A stretch of DNA of 64,000 nucleotides from Halostella pelagica (lineage in GTDB: Archaea > Halobacteriota > Halobacteria > Halobacteriales > Natronoarchaeaceae): contig CP040678.1 in NCBI GenBank assembly GCA_005954745.1, forward strand, positions 1 to 64,000. Reading direction: 5' to 3'. The position numbers and the translations under genes are program-made. Within the stretch, counting starts at the first letter, position 1, and every line of letters starts with the position of its first letter. The notes under the pieces are model-generated. The model searched no databases. It saw only the letters and a program-made list of their open reading frames with translations, and was not told the origin of the DNA. This document shows, in pieces, positions 1 through 8,862 of the stretch.

Positions 1-243
1 GACGCGGAGAACGATCTGCCAGGCTTTCCCCCACGCGGCGAGACACAGCAGCGTCGAGAGGCAGGCCGCGCCGAGCCACCGCAACTCCGCGTTCCGGAGT
101 CTGGCTATCGTCTGGTCCCACCCGACCGCCGCGCCGAGTAGGTAGACGAGAACGGCGGCGACGACGAACCCGCCGGCTATCTTCGCCGTCGTCTGGCGGT
201 CGAACAGGTCTCCGAGGTCCGCGGTGCCGTCTGCGCCAGTCAC
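1..243 (-). CDS. Flippase-like / LPG-synthase-TM family membrane protein (N-terminal part)
   Basis: The gene runs off the left edge; only the first 81 codons are visible. I choose the GTG at 243, one base after the stop codon of the upstream sulfatase-fold gene, so the two are probably co-transcribed. A short hydrophilic head (VTGADGTADLGDLFDRQT) is followed by two hydrophobic segments, around residues 20-40 and 57-70. The pattern of a helix, an Arg-rich loop (WDQTIARLRNAELRW) and a second helix ending in WGKAW resembles the start of the lysylphosphatidylglycerol-synthase transmembrane / AglD-type family, often found beside glycan or lipid-modifying enzymes. The family call is inference from a fragment. 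Confidence 0.55.
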   Translation of the reverse strand, partial: MTGADGTADLGDLFDRQTTAKIAGGFVVAAVLVYLLGAAVGWDQTIARLRNAELRWLGAACLSTLLCLAAWGKAWQIVLRV

Positions 244-244
244 G

Positions 245-1756
245 TCAGTCGATATACCCCAGGTCCTGCAGACGGTCCTTCGCGTCCTCGCTCATGTCGT
301 TCAACACGTCCTCGCCCGTGCCGGCGGCGTCACCCTCCCAGGGGCCGCCGACCCGGTCCTCGAACCGCGATAACGCCGCCTCCACCTCTGTGATGGAGTC
401 GTCGATCTGACCGCTCGTCCCCGCGCGGTTCTCCGTCTCGCCCGGGTCCTCGTCGAGGCGATACGCCTCGTCCGGGATCCGCTCGTTGCGAATGTACTTC
501 GCGTCCGGGCGGCGGCCGGCCCGCATCCGCGAGTAGAACCGCGAATCCTCATCGAGCGTGATCCCCGCGGCGCTGGCCTTCTGTTCGAGTTGTTTCAGCT
601 CGACGACCGGCCGCGAATACTCGACGAAGGCGAACTCCCCGTCGTCGAACTCGCGGTAGTCGTCGCCCAGCAACGACCGCCGCTCGTCCAGCGAGACGGC
701 GGTTTCGCCCGCGGGGTCGACGCCCGCGTGGTCTAACACGGTGTGATACAGGTCGATCAGTTCGACCTGCTGGTCGTAGCGGCCGGCGTCTAGGTCCGGG
801 TGTTTTACCAGCAGCGGGACGTTCACCAGCGGGTCGTAGATGCTGAACTCGTGGCCGTAGAGGTCGTGCTCGCCGTGGAGTTCGCCGTGGTCCGCACAGA
901 CGACGACCAGCGTGTCCTCCCACCGGCCCTCGGCCTGCAGCCAGTCGAACAGGCGACGGAGTTCGGCGTCGATGTGGCGGATCTCCGCGTCGTAGAGGCC
1001 GCGGATGTCGTCGAACTCCGCGTCGTCGATGTCGCGCGCCCCGGAGTTGTACTCCTTGGAGTTCTGGCAGACGGCGGTCGAATCGACGTCCGGCGCGAAC
1101 TCCTCCCTGTACTCCTCGGGCGGGTGGTAGGGGAGGTGAGCGTCCATCAGGTTGACGAACGCGAAGAAGTTCTCGTCGTCGTCGACGCCGTCGACGAACT
1201 CCCGCGTCCGGTCGATGACCTGTGGCGTCTTCGAGTCCGACCCCCCGCCGCTGGCGAAGTACTCGTGGAACGTGTTACCGACGCTGACCAGCCAGTCGGC
1301 GACTTTTCGCAACTGCTCGTTGTCGTTCATCGTCTTCCAGGCTTTCGCCAGCGGACCGCTCATGAACTCGCCCGGCATCACCTGGAAGAAGTTGTCCTGG
1401 TCGCCGAACCCGTCGGTCAGATGGGTGTACGGCGTGATCCACGCGTTCGAAGAGTAACAGGCGCTCTCGTGGGTCCCCGAGAGGCTCTCTGCGAGCGTCG
1501 TCGCACCTTCGAGATAGGGGTTTTCCTGGTTCGCGTTGTGTTCGCTGGGGTAGAGACCGGTAAACAGCGACGCGTGGACGGGAAGCGTCCACGGTGCCGG
1601 CGCGACGGCCTGCTCGAACACCGCGGCGTCCTCGGCGAACGCCTCTAATCCCGGCGTTGTCGGGCGGTCGTAATCGTATACGGACAGGTGGTCCTTGCGA
1701 ACGGTGTCCATCACGACGAAGAGAACGTCCCGTTCCGACGCGTCCGCGCTCGTCAT
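245..1756 (-). CDS. Sulfatase-fold hydrolase/transferase with Thr at the catalytic position
   Basis: 503 residues, alkaline-phosphatase/sulfatase superfamily. The N-terminal metal-ligand segment is VVMDTVRKDHL (Asp17, Asp22). The nucleophile region reads WTLPVHASLFTG: Thr57 sits where sulfatases carry the Cys or Ser converted to formylglycine, and the usual C-x-P-S-R is T-L-P-V-H. A later metal motif, CADHGELHGEHDLYGH, is intact. Thr nucleophiles are known in the phosphoglycerol and phosphoethanolamine transferase branch (LtaS, EptA), so a phospho-transfer or phosphodiester role on lipid or glycan is as likely as sulfate removal. No signal peptide or membrane segment is seen. It is coupled to the downstream flippase-like gene by a one-base gap. 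Confidence 0.8.
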   Translation of the reverse strand: MTSADASERDVLFVVMDTVRKDHLSVYDYDRPTTPGLEAFAEDAAVFEQAVAPAPWTLPVHASLFTGLYPSEHNANQENPYLEGATTLAESLSGTHESACYSSNAWITPYTHLTDGFGDQDNFFQVMPGEFMSGPLAKAWKTMNDNEQLRKVADWLVSVGNTFHEYFASGGGSDSKTPQVIDRTREFVDGVDDDENFFAFVNLMDAHLPYHPPEEYREEFAPDVDSTAVCQNSKEYNSGARDIDDAEFDDIRGLYDAEIRHIDAELRRLFDWLQAEGRWEDTLVVVCADHGELHGEHDLYGHEFSIYDPLVNVPLLVKHPDLDAGRYDQQVELIDLYHTVLDHAGVDPAGETAVSLDERRSLLGDDYREFDDGEFAFVEYSRPVVELKQLEQKASAAGITLDEDSRFYSRMRAGRRPDAKYIRNERIPDEAYRLDEDPGETENRAGTSGQIDDSITEVEAALSRFEDRVGGPWEGDAAGTGEDVLNDMSEDAKDRLQDLGYID

Positions 1757-1824
1757 ACCTACGGTGGACCGCCGGAGCGTTAAAAAGACTGCTTATCGCG
1801 GTTCCGCGGGAACGACCGTCGGAG

Positions 1825-2196
1825 TTAGAAGGGGGCCTGCGGGCCTTCGTCAGAAGCGCCGTCGTCCTCGTCGTCGACCGTCTCGCCGGGGAACGACGGT
1901 TCCATGCCGCCGTCGCCGCCCATGCCGCCACCGCCGGTGTCGGCGTGGACCTTCTCGATCTCGGGGATCTCCTTGACCATGCGGCTCTTGATGGCCTGGA
2001 TGGTCATCGGCGAGATACCGCATCCGCTACAGGCTCCGCCGAGCTGGATGGACACCTCACCGGTTTCGCGGTTGAGGTCCTGAATGGCTGCGTTACCGCC
2101 GTGCATCTGGATCTGCGGGAAGTTCCTGCGCAGGAAGTTCGAGACTCGATCTTCCAGATCGTCGCCGTCCTCTTGGGCGTCAGTGCTCATGTCCAC
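1825..2196 (-). CDS. NifU C-terminal-domain Fe-S scaffold protein
   Basis: 123 residues. The central part matches the NifU C-terminal domain: GGACSGCGISPMTIQAIKS, with the Fe-S-ligating pair Cys56 and Cys59, followed by the VKEIPEIEKVHAD segment. Such proteins carry a transient [4Fe-4S] cluster and pass it to apo-enzymes. The C-terminal 25 residues are Gly/Met-rich and acidic, typical haloarchaeal decoration. The Met at residue 3 is an equally good start. It stands alone between the sulfatase-fold gene and a DUF5783 gene, with no sufB/C/D or iscS nearby. Confidence 0.85.
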   Translation of the reverse strand: MDMSTDAQEDGDDLEDRVSNFLRRNFPQIQMHGGNAAIQDLNRETGEVSIQLGGACSGCGISPMTIQAIKSRMVKEIPEIEKVHADTGGGGMGGDGGMEPSFPGETVDDEDDGASDEGPQAPF

Positions 2197-2273
2197 TGGT
2201 TGGTGGTCAGCACCCTTGAACCTTTCCCGCTACGTGTGCGTTCCGCCCGCTCCTCGGCGAGTGACTCCATCGG

Positions 2274-2591
2274 CTACTCGAACCCGAACACGTCGCGGAT
2301 CTCGGTTTCCAGTTGGTCGACGTAGATGTCGAGCACCTGGTCCAGTTTCTCCTGGTCGACGACGACGCCGCGGGTCCGTTCTCCGGGGTTATCGGGCAGT
2401 TCGATGCGGAACTCGCCGTCTCCCTCGTAGAACGGTTCGCTCTCGTTCAGTATCTGCTGGTCGATGGCGTGGATCAGTTCCGAGTCGTACGTCTCGTTCA
2501 TCTGCTCGAAGGCGTTTTTGTACGCCCGCTGGAGTTCGGTGAAGTAGTGGACGTACTTGTCCTCGAACCGTTCCGGGTCGAAGTCGGTCAT
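2274..2591 (-). CDS. DUF5783-type haloarchaeal protein
   Basis: 105 residues from the ATG at 2591 (MTDFDPERFEDKY); a longer frame from 2618 adds nine residues unlike the family. It is a soluble, acidic, mostly helical protein rich in Tyr and Gln (YFTELQRAYKNAFEQMN) that ends in DVFGFE. I recognise it as a small Halobacteria-specific family of unknown function, matched from memory of the sequence pattern. No catalytic motif or cysteines are present. It is divergent from the vWA lipoprotein gene, so the 112 bp between them hold both promoters. Confidence 0.6.
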   Translation of the reverse strand: MTDFDPERFEDKYVHYFTELQRAYKNAFEQMNETYDSELIHAIDQQILNESEPFYEGDGEFRIELPDNPGERTRGVVVDQEKLDQVLDIYVDQLETEIRDVFGFE

Positions 2592-2703
2592 GTGAGTGCG
2601 AACGGGTGCGTTCGACAAAAGTCGGGCGATCCCCGCTGACGTGGCTCAAACGCCGATTTTACCCTACCGTAGCCTGATATGCTTCGTCCGCTTTGGTTTC
2701 TCT

Positions 2704-4491
2704 ATGGCAGAGCCTTGTTCGCGTAGACGGTATCTCAGGCTGGCCGCCGCGGCCGGAACGCTCGGAATCGCCGGGTGTTCGCAACAACTGTCCACCGGAA
2801 ACTCCGGTCCCGCCGGTTCCGGGGACACGACGACAACGACCGAGATGTACGAGCGGATCGACGACTGGCAGTACGACCCCGACGAACAACAGGATAATCT
2901 CTCCAGCGGATCGGCGGCTAACGTGACGTACACCGCCAGCGCACAGGGGGACGCCGTCGAGATGTCCGCCGAGTCCTCGAACAATGTCGGCCTCACGGCC
3001 GGCGGCGCGATGGACGTCAACAACTTCCGTGACAACATCGACGAGGGGTATCTGCCGATCCCGTCGGACCTGTCCTACGAGGGGTTGTTCAACGAGTACT
3101 ACTTCGACACCGGGAGCGACCGCCCCTGCACGTCGCTGTTCTGTCCCTCCTACAGCACAGCCGTCTCGTCCGACCCGCTGGCAGACGAACCGGAACGGTT
3201 CATGACGGTCGGGCTGAACTCCGGCATCGAGGACTTCGAGCGCAAGACGCTGAACCTCGTCGTCGTCCTCGACATCTCCGGGTCGATGAGTTCGCCGTTC
3301 GACCGCTACTACTACGACCGGTTCGGCAACCGCCACGAGGTCGAAAACTACACGGAGCGACCCAAGATAGACGTCGCGACCGATGTCGTCGCGTCGATGA
3401 CGGAACACCTCGATGACGAGGACCGCTTCGGAATGGTGCTTTTCAACAACGGGTCGTACGTGGCCAAGCCGATGCGGGAAGTCAAACGTACCGACATGAG
3501 TGCGATCCGCGACCACATCCGCGAACTGCAGGCGAACGGCGGAACCAACCTGTCCGCGGGCGCTGAAACCGGGACCGAACTCCTCTCGGAGTACGCCGAC
3601 GCCGACCAGACCGAGTACGAGACGCGGATGGTGTATCTCACGGACGCGATGCCCAATCTCGGGACGACCACCGAGGATGGGCTGGTCGGGATTGCCGAGG
3701 AAAACGCTGCACAGAACGTCTACACCACGTTCGTCGGTATGGGGGTCGACTTCAACACCGAACTGGTCGACGCGCTGACGGCGGTCCGCGGGGCGAACTA
3801 CTACTCCGTCCACTCAGCGGACCAGTTCGAGAAACGTCTCGACGAGGAGTTCGAGTTCATGGTCACACCGCTCGTGTTCGACCTCTCGCTGGAACTCGAC
3901 GCCGACGGATATGCCGTCGACGAGGTGTACGGCACCTCCGCGGCAGAGGACGCGACCGACTCGCTCGTACGGGCAAACACCCTGTTCCCCTCGCCGACGG
4001 AGGGCGGCCGGACTCGCGGCGGCGTCATCCTCGTAAAAGTCCGCCAGACCGGTAGTAACCCGAAAATCAACCTCTCGGCCGAGTACGAAACCCGGACCGG
4101 TGAGCGTCGCCGCCAGGAGCGGACGGTCCAGTTCTCCGCCGACGGGCCGGAGCATTTCGACAACTCCGGCATCCGCAAGGCCGTCTTGCTCGCGCGCTAC
4201 GCCGACCTCATGAAGTCGTGGATGGTCGACGAACGCACCGAGGAGTACGGCGAGGACGACGTTGAACCGCCCGAGGAGTACGAACTCGGACAGTGGGAAC
4301 GCCAGTCGGACCCACTGACCGTCTCGGACACCTATCGGCGGCGCTTCGATACCTTCGCCGATCACTTCGAGCACGAAATGAACGCGCTCGGTGACGAGGA
4401 ACTGGAACAGGACCTGAACCTGCTCCGGGAACTGTCCGCCGACGGTGCAGTCGACGGCTCCGCGTTCGGACTCATCGCACCGGACTTGTAG
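2704..4491 (+). CDS. Tat-exported lipoprotein with von Willebrand factor A domain
   Basis: 595 residues from the ATG at 2704; the in-frame codons upstream look non-coding. The N-terminus has a twin-arginine motif (SRRRYLRLA) and a lipobox LGIAGC with Cys25 as the predicted lipid anchor. A Ser/Thr/Gly-rich linker follows. The vWA domain begins near residue 183 and has a complete MIDAS motif DISGSMS (Asp190), plus GGTNLSAG and YLTDAMPN for the Thr and Asp ligands. The rest is a beta-rich tail and an acidic helical C-terminus. It should sit on the outer face of the membrane and bind a partner through a divalent metal. No partner gene is adjacent. Confidence 0.85.
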   Translation: MAEPCSRRRYLRLAAAAGTLGIAGCSQQLSTGNSGPAGSGDTTTTTEMYERIDDWQYDPDEQQDNLSSGSAANVTYTASAQGDAVEMSAESSNNVGLTAGGAMDVNNFRDNIDEGYLPIPSDLSYEGLFNEYYFDTGSDRPCTSLFCPSYSTAVSSDPLADEPERFMTVGLNSGIEDFERKTLNLVVVLDISGSMSSPFDRYYYDRFGNRHEVENYTERPKIDVATDVVASMTEHLDDEDRFGMVLFNNGSYVAKPMREVKRTDMSAIRDHIRELQANGGTNLSAGAETGTELLSEYADADQTEYETRMVYLTDAMPNLGTTTEDGLVGIAEENAAQNVYTTFVGMGVDFNTELVDALTAVRGANYYSVHSADQFEKRLDEEFEFMVTPLVFDLSLELDADGYAVDEVYGTSAAEDATDSLVRANTLFPSPTEGGRTRGGVILVKVRQTGSNPKINLSAEYETRTGERRRQERTVQFSADGPEHFDNSGIRKAVLLARYADLMKSWMVDERTEEYGEDDVEPPEEYELGQWERQSDPLTVSDTYRRRFDTFADHFEHEMNALGDEELEQDLNLLRELSADGAVDGSAFGLIAPDL

Positions 4492-4976
4492 CGCCGAATC
4501 CCTCCTCTGTGGCCACGCTTCCCTGTTCTGTCGTTAGTCGCTCATCGTCCAACCGGAATTAGTTCTGGCGTGTTTCATATCGCGACTATTAGTTTATCAC
4601 CCCCGGTGTACGGACCGATCATCCCGTTTCGGGGTCGTCGAGCAGCTGTCTCCTCGGTGTTTCATCTCCTGATTCAGGTTTCTATCAGCCGTCGACGGCG
4701 TGTACCAGTGATCACGAAGTAGTGCGGCACGAACTGTCTCTCGGACTCGTGTGATGTTGTTAGTAGCTCCGTTCGATACGCACGTTCGGAACGCGCTCGG
4801 TCGACCCGAACTTCTCTGCAATTTCGTCTCACCGCCACGGTGAACGCTGTGAAACGCCGACTCTCGATCCGGAATCGATCAATCGCTGAGCGGTGTATCA
4901 TCACCCCGCCGAACTCCCGATGCACGCCTTGCCGTTGCAGCCATCTCGGTTGTGCCGTTGTTGTGCGAGTTTCCTA

Positions 4977-5009
4977 GTATCGCAACCTGATACACTGATT
5001 ACGTTCGCA
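4977..5009 (+). repeat. Direct repeat copy 1 (pair with 5202-5231)
   Basis: The segment reads GTATCGCAACCTGATACACTG, continuing ATTACGTTCGCA. A second copy 226 bp downstream agrees at 22 of the first 23 positions. GTATC and GATAC within each copy also form a short inverted repeat. Confidence 0.7.
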
Positions 5010-5035
5010 AGTCCTCACAGACAAAATCGCCCGAC

Positions 5036-5076
5036 AGCGTGCGATCAGCGTGTACATCGTTTCAGTGACGACTATC
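5036..5076 (-). repeat. Half-copy related to the 60863-60944 palindromic element
   Basis: On the minus strand it begins ATAGTCGTCACTGAAACGAT and goes on to GTACACGCTGATCGCACG. The same order (ATAGT, CACTGAAA, (G/T)TACAC, GATCGCAC) occurs in each arm of the palindrome at 60863-60944. The second arm is missing here, so this is a decayed or one-armed copy. Confidence 0.5.
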
Positions 5077-5201
5077 GCTCGCTCGGGCACAGAGTTGGCG
5101 GTGGGCGTTCGACTGTGCCTGCGGTCTCTTCCGTAGACCCGGTAGGATTCTCATCGAACCCGTACAATGCAGTCGGTGAACGCACGTGTGCGCGACAGAG
5201 C

Positions 5202-5231
5202 GTATCGCAACCCGATACACTGATCTTCGCA
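5202..5231 (+). repeat. Direct repeat copy 2 (pair with 4977-5009)
   Basis: It carries GTATCGCAACCCGATACACTG, then ATCTTCGCA, differing from copy 1 by one base in the 23-bp core. Three bases of the tail are missing relative to copy 1. Confidence 0.7.
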
Positions 5232-5407
5232 TTATCGACCGGCGCGATCTCCCCGCTACTACCCTGAAGAGGATGACGCACCCTACTCATAAACCATATT
5301 CCACCATACGAAACTGGCAAACCGAACGAACGCCGCTTTGCCTTTTCCGAGTTTTTCTCGGACAAAGCGAGAATCGCATTCGGAAGTTCGAGGCAGTAAC
5401 GATGCCC

Positions 5408-5773
5408 TTAGCCGCGGAGCGCGCCGCCAATCGCCCCGGCTAGCGCGCTGTCCAACGCGAACAGCAACGAGAGAAAGACGACAACGAGCGAGAGGCCCGC
5501 ACCGCCGACGATGGCGTTTACAGGTTCCGTGACGGTCACGCCCAGCAGCGACGTTCCGACGAGAACGAACACGGCGATTATGAGGCCGCCGACCGCGCCG
5601 GCGAGTAGCCCGTGCCACGCGCCGCTTCCGAGGCCGCCGCCGCCGAGGTAGCCCGCGAGAAAGCCGCCGACCAGACCGCCGGCTATCTGCCCGATCACCG
5701 GTAGCGCGAGGCCGACAGTAGCGATGACGAGACCGACGATGAAGCCGATCCCCACCGCTCGCCAACTCGTCAT
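5408..5773 (-). CDS. DUF5518-type glycine-rich membrane protein
   Basis: 121 residues, almost wholly hydrophobic, with four predicted membrane helices. Gly-rich loops (GGLVGGFLAGYLGGGGLGSG and AGAIGGALRG) are characteristic of the haloarchaeal DUF5518 family. No catalytic motif is visible. The gene lies alone, 98 bp from the RecJ-like gene and facing the gene-free stretch. Confidence 0.7.
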   Translation of the reverse strand: MTSWRAVGIGFIVGLVIATVGLALPVIGQIAGGLVGGFLAGYLGGGGLGSGAWHGLLAGAVGGLIIAVFVLVGTSLLGVTVTEPVNAIVGGAGLSLVVVFLSLLFALDSALAGAIGGALRG

Positions 5774-5871
5774 CGGTCGATCACCTCACCGGAAAATCTA
5801 GTTGCTGTCACGTCGGTCTCCAAGGGACCGAGCTATTTTGTTATAGAGGGAATAGCGCCCCTAAGCGGCGG

Positions 5872-7284
5872 TTACGACAGTTGCGTTCCGACTAGCTCGT
5901 CCACGCGGTCGATGAAGTCAGCCTGCGTTCCCTCCGGAATCGTCGCCCCGGCGGCGACGTTGTGACCGCCGCCGTCGCCGCCGACAGCCTGCGAGGCCGT
6001 CGTCATCACCGACGAGAGGTCGAGTCCCTTGCTGGTCATTCGTGCCGTCCCGCGAGCCGAGACCTTTATCTCGTCCACTCCTTTCTCGGCGAACGCAACG
6101 ATTGGTCGGTCACGGTCGACGCCCGAGGTGCCGACGGCCATCCCGGCGACGATACCGACGATCGTCTCCCGGATGCGGTCGCCGGCGTCGAACCACTGGA
6201 CGTGTTCCTCACGGGTGACGCCTTCCTCCTTGACCCACTCCAGTCCCTCCGAGAGGTTCCGCCGGTGGTTCGACAACAGCGTCTGCGCGCGGTCCAGTGC
6301 GCCGTCGCGGTTCCCGAGACAGACCGCGAGACCGACATCCGCCCGCTCGTATCTTGCAGTCGCGTTCAGTAGCGTGGAGAACTCGCTCGCGTCGCGGAGT
6401 TCGGTGCCCGACTCCTCCGCGGGCAGGGTGTACGTCGTTCCGATGAGGTCGTCTATCTTCCCCGGCGGAACGCCGGATTCGACTGCGCGCTGGACCAGCG
6501 CGCTCGCGAGCGTCTGCCTCTCGTCGTCGGTGAGGTCGACCCACCGACGCCAGTCGCCCCCCGATTTCAACTCCAGATCGAGGCCGTCGAGGAAGCGAAG
6601 CGCGCCGTTCTGGTCGTTCGAGATTCCGGGGATCCGCACGTCGGTCGCGTACTCCAACAGTTTCGGAAGCGGCCGGGTCTGTTTCCCGTACAGCGCCAGA
6701 TCAGTTCCCGTGTCGAGGACGCCGGCGGCCTCGCCCTCGGCGACGATTTCGGCGTTCGCGCCCACGAGTTCGCCGTCCATCGCCTGCATATCCCCGACTG
6801 CGCCGACGACGGTGAGGCCGGCCAGGTCGCGGTTGTCCCGGGTCGCGGGTTCGAGCGCTCGTGCGAGGACGTAACTCGCGCCCGCGCCGGAGAGTTCCGA
6901 GGAGCCGTCGATACCGAACAGCAGAGGGTTGAGGTGGAACTCCGTCTCCGCGTCGGCCGGCCGATGGTGGTCGGCGATCACCGGCGTGAAATCGCCGGCG
7001 GCCTCGTGTTCCGCGATGATATCTAACTGCCCGCTGCCGAAGTCGGTAAAGAGGACAGTGTCGTACTCGGTGGCGGCGATGCTCGCGATCTCCTCCTCGT
7101 CGAGTTGCTTGCTGAACAGCGTCTCGAACGGAATCCCCGCCCGTTCCAGCGCCGTCGACGCGATGGCGGCACTCGTCAGGCCGTCTGCGTCGATATGCGA
7201 GGCGAGCAACACCTCGTCGGCCGCGCGCAGGCGGTCTGCGCAGGCGGCCGCGCGGTCGACCATCTCCGGAACGGGGGCGTCCAT
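5872..7284 (-). CDS. DHH-family phosphoesterase, RecJ-like nuclease
   Basis: 470 residues. The N-terminal DHH domain shows the metal motifs in order: ASHIDADGLTSAA (His30, Asp32, Asp34), LFTDFGSGQ and the signature DHHRP near residue 105. The C-terminal half carries a DHHA1-type domain with the Gly-rich GGGHNVAAGA near the end. This is the archaeal RecJ/GAN group of Mn-dependent single-strand exonucleases; related members associate with GINS at the replication fork. No replication gene is adjacent, so a general DNA- or RNA-degrading role cannot be excluded. Length and motif order are complete. Confidence 0.85.
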   Translation of the reverse strand: MDAPVPEMVDRAAACADRLRAADEVLLASHIDADGLTSAAIASTALERAGIPFETLFSKQLDEEEIASIAATEYDTVLFTDFGSGQLDIIAEHEAAGDFTPVIADHHRPADAETEFHLNPLLFGIDGSSELSGAGASYVLARALEPATRDNRDLAGLTVVGAVGDMQAMDGELVGANAEIVAEGEAAGVLDTGTDLALYGKQTRPLPKLLEYATDVRIPGISNDQNGALRFLDGLDLELKSGGDWRRWVDLTDDERQTLASALVQRAVESGVPPGKIDDLIGTTYTLPAEESGTELRDASEFSTLLNATARYERADVGLAVCLGNRDGALDRAQTLLSNHRRNLSEGLEWVKEEGVTREEHVQWFDAGDRIRETIVGIVAGMAVGTSGVDRDRPIVAFAEKGVDEIKVSARGTARMTSKGLDLSSVMTTASQAVGGDGGGHNVAAGATIPEGTQADFIDRVDELVGTQLS

Positions 7285-7324
7285 CGAAATCGGGTTGGCG
7301 CTCCCTCGGTCTTAAACCTCCGGA

Positions 7325-8068
7325 TCACTCGTGATAGGTCGGCGCGGCGGCCTCGACGACCGCCGTCGCCAGCGCCTCGAACGTCGCCGTCTCCGGGACC
7401 ACATCCACCGCTATCCCGCGTTCCTCGGCGGTTTCCCTGGTCGGCTCGCCGATCGTCCCGACCGCGGCGTCGTTCAGCCCCGCTATCGCCTCGTCTCGGA
7501 CGCCCCGCTCCGCGGCGGCGTCGAGGAAGTGATCGACGGTGAGCGAGGAGGTAAAGAGCGCGGCGTCGAGGTCGCCGCTTGCGGCGAGTTCTGCGGAGTC
7601 GCCGCTGCCTTCGGGCCTGACGAGGCGGTAGAGCACCGTTTCGTTGACTTTCGCGCCCGCGTCAGCGAGGCCGTCCGTGAGTACGTCGCTCCCGTGGTCG
7701 CTTCTGGCGACCTCGACGCGAGCGCCGCCGACGTCGTCCGTGAGCGCTTCGACCAGACCGGTCGAAGAATACTCCTCGGGAATGATATCGACGTCCCAGC
7801 CGACCTCACGCATCGCCCGGGCAGTTCGCTCGCCGATGGCGACCAGCGTCGCGGCTCCGGGGTCCCACCCGTCGGCGGCGACGAGTTCGACGCCGGTCTT
7901 GCTCGTCATGACGACGTAGTCGGCCGCGTCGGGCGTCGCGTCCGTCGGTTCGACCGCGAGCATCGGGTCCGGAACGGGGTCGGCACCGAGCGACTCCAGC
8001 AGTTCGACGGCCTCGTCGATGCGCTCGTCGTCGGGACGGAACACGGCGGCGCGCACGTCGCGGGTCAC
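7325..8068 (-). CDS. hemD: Uroporphyrinogen-III synthase
   Basis: 247 residues, two alternating alpha/beta domains as in HemD. Recognisable elements are the N-terminal AAVFRPDDERIDEAVELLE, DYVVMTSKTGVELV, and the C-terminal AALFTSSLTVDHFLDAA and VGTIGEPTRETAEERGI. It closes and inverts ring D of hydroxymethylbilane. The family is poorly conserved, so the call rests on these patterns plus context: it is the third gene of an overlapping unit, sharing four bases (8065-8068) with the SUMT gene upstream. Confidence 0.9.
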   Translation of the reverse strand: MTRDVRAAVFRPDDERIDEAVELLESLGADPVPDPMLAVEPTDATPDAADYVVMTSKTGVELVAADGWDPGAATLVAIGERTARAMREVGWDVDIIPEEYSSTGLVEALTDDVGGARVEVARSDHGSDVLTDGLADAGAKVNETVLYRLVRPEGSGDSAELAASGDLDAALFTSSLTVDHFLDAAAERGVRDEAIAGLNDAAVGTIGEPTRETAEERGIAVDVVPETATFEALATAVVEAAAPTYHE

Positions 8069-8862
8069 GCGTCGTCACCTCCGCTACGTCCGTCTCCGCC
8101 GTTCCGTCCGCTCCCCCGACCGCGAAGGAACTCGACGACGCGGTCGCGCACCGCCGCAACGTCGCCGATCACCGTGATCGCGGGCGGTTCGATCCCGCGC
8201 TCGTCGCGGGCGTCGACGACGGTGTCGAGCGTCCCGGTCGCGACGCGCATCTCCGGCCAGGTGCCTCTCTCGACGAGGGCGACCGGCGTCTCGGGGTCCA
8301 TCCCGGCCTCCCGGAGCGCCCGGGTGTAGTCGGGCAGTTTGCCGACGCCCATCAGCACGACGATGGTGCCGCCGGTGTCGGCCAGGGCCTGCCAGTCGAC
8401 GGCCGACTCCGCTTTGGTCGGGTCCTCGTGCCCCGTGACGAACGAGACGCTGGAGGCGTGGTCACGGTGGGTAACGGGGATCCCCCCGACGCCCGCCGCG
8501 CCGACCGCCGAGGTGATGCCGGGAACGACTTCGACGGGAACCCCGTGGTCGGCGAGGTACTCCATCTCCTCGCCGCCGCGGCCGAAGACGAAGGGGTCGC
8601 CGCCTTTCAGCCGGACCACGTCGTTTCCCTCCTCGGCCAGGTCGACGAGGCGCTGGTTGATCTCGGACTGGGGCGTTCGCTCGCCCCCCGCGCGCTTCCC
8701 GACGTCTTCGCGCTTTCCTTCGGGGATATCCTTGATGATCTCCGGGCCGGGAAGCTTGTCGTGGAGAACGACATCGGCCTCGTCTATCAGGCGGGCGGCC
8801 CTGACCGTCAGCAGTTCCGGGTCACCGGGTCCGCTGCCGACGAGGTAGACAGTGCCCGTCAT
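8065..8862 (-). CDS. cobA: Uroporphyrin-III C-methyltransferase (SUMT)
   Basis: 265 residues from the ATG at 8862 (MTGTVYLVGSGPGDPELLTV); the frame is open further upstream but only as a shadow of hemC. Signature motifs are VYLVGSGPGDPELLT, VRLKGGDPFVFGRGGEE and PVEVVPGITSAVGA, which bind SAM and the tetrapyrrole. It methylates uroporphyrinogen III at C2 and C7 to precorrin-2, feeding siroheme, cobalamin and the archaeal alternative heme route. It overlaps hemC by ATGA (8859-8862) and hemD by four bases, indicating translational coupling. Confidence 0.93.
   Translation of the reverse strand: MTGTVYLVGSGPGDPELLTVRAARLIDEADVVLHDKLPGPEIIKDIPEGKREDVGKRAGGERTPQSEINQRLVDLAEEGNDVVRLKGGDPFVFGRGGEEMEYLADHGVPVEVVPGITSAVGAAGVGGIPVTHRDHASSVSFVTGHEDPTKAESAVDWQALADTGGTIVVLMGVGKLPDYTRALREAGMDPETPVALVERGTWPEMRVATGTLDTVVDARDERGIEPPAITVIGDVAAVRDRVVEFLRGRGSGRNGGDGRSGGDDA

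Larger units (their letters stand above)
4492..5407. other. Gene-free 0.9-kb stretch with degenerate repeats
   Basis: No convincing gene lies between the vWA gene and the DUF5518 gene. Short frames here have irregular codon use and no family resemblance. The stretch is less GC-rich than its surroundings. It holds a 23-bp direct repeat (copies at 4977 and 5202) and, near 5036-5076, a single arm related to the long palindrome at 60863-60944 (shared pattern TGCGATC-(A/G)-G-(C/T)-GTGTA followed by CGTTTCAGT). It looks like the remains of small mobile elements. Confidence 0.6.

Noticed and set aside
4597-4925. Minus-strand frames suspected to be a degraded transposase
   Set aside because: No DDE or HUH motif, no terminal repeats, and the residues do not match a family I know.
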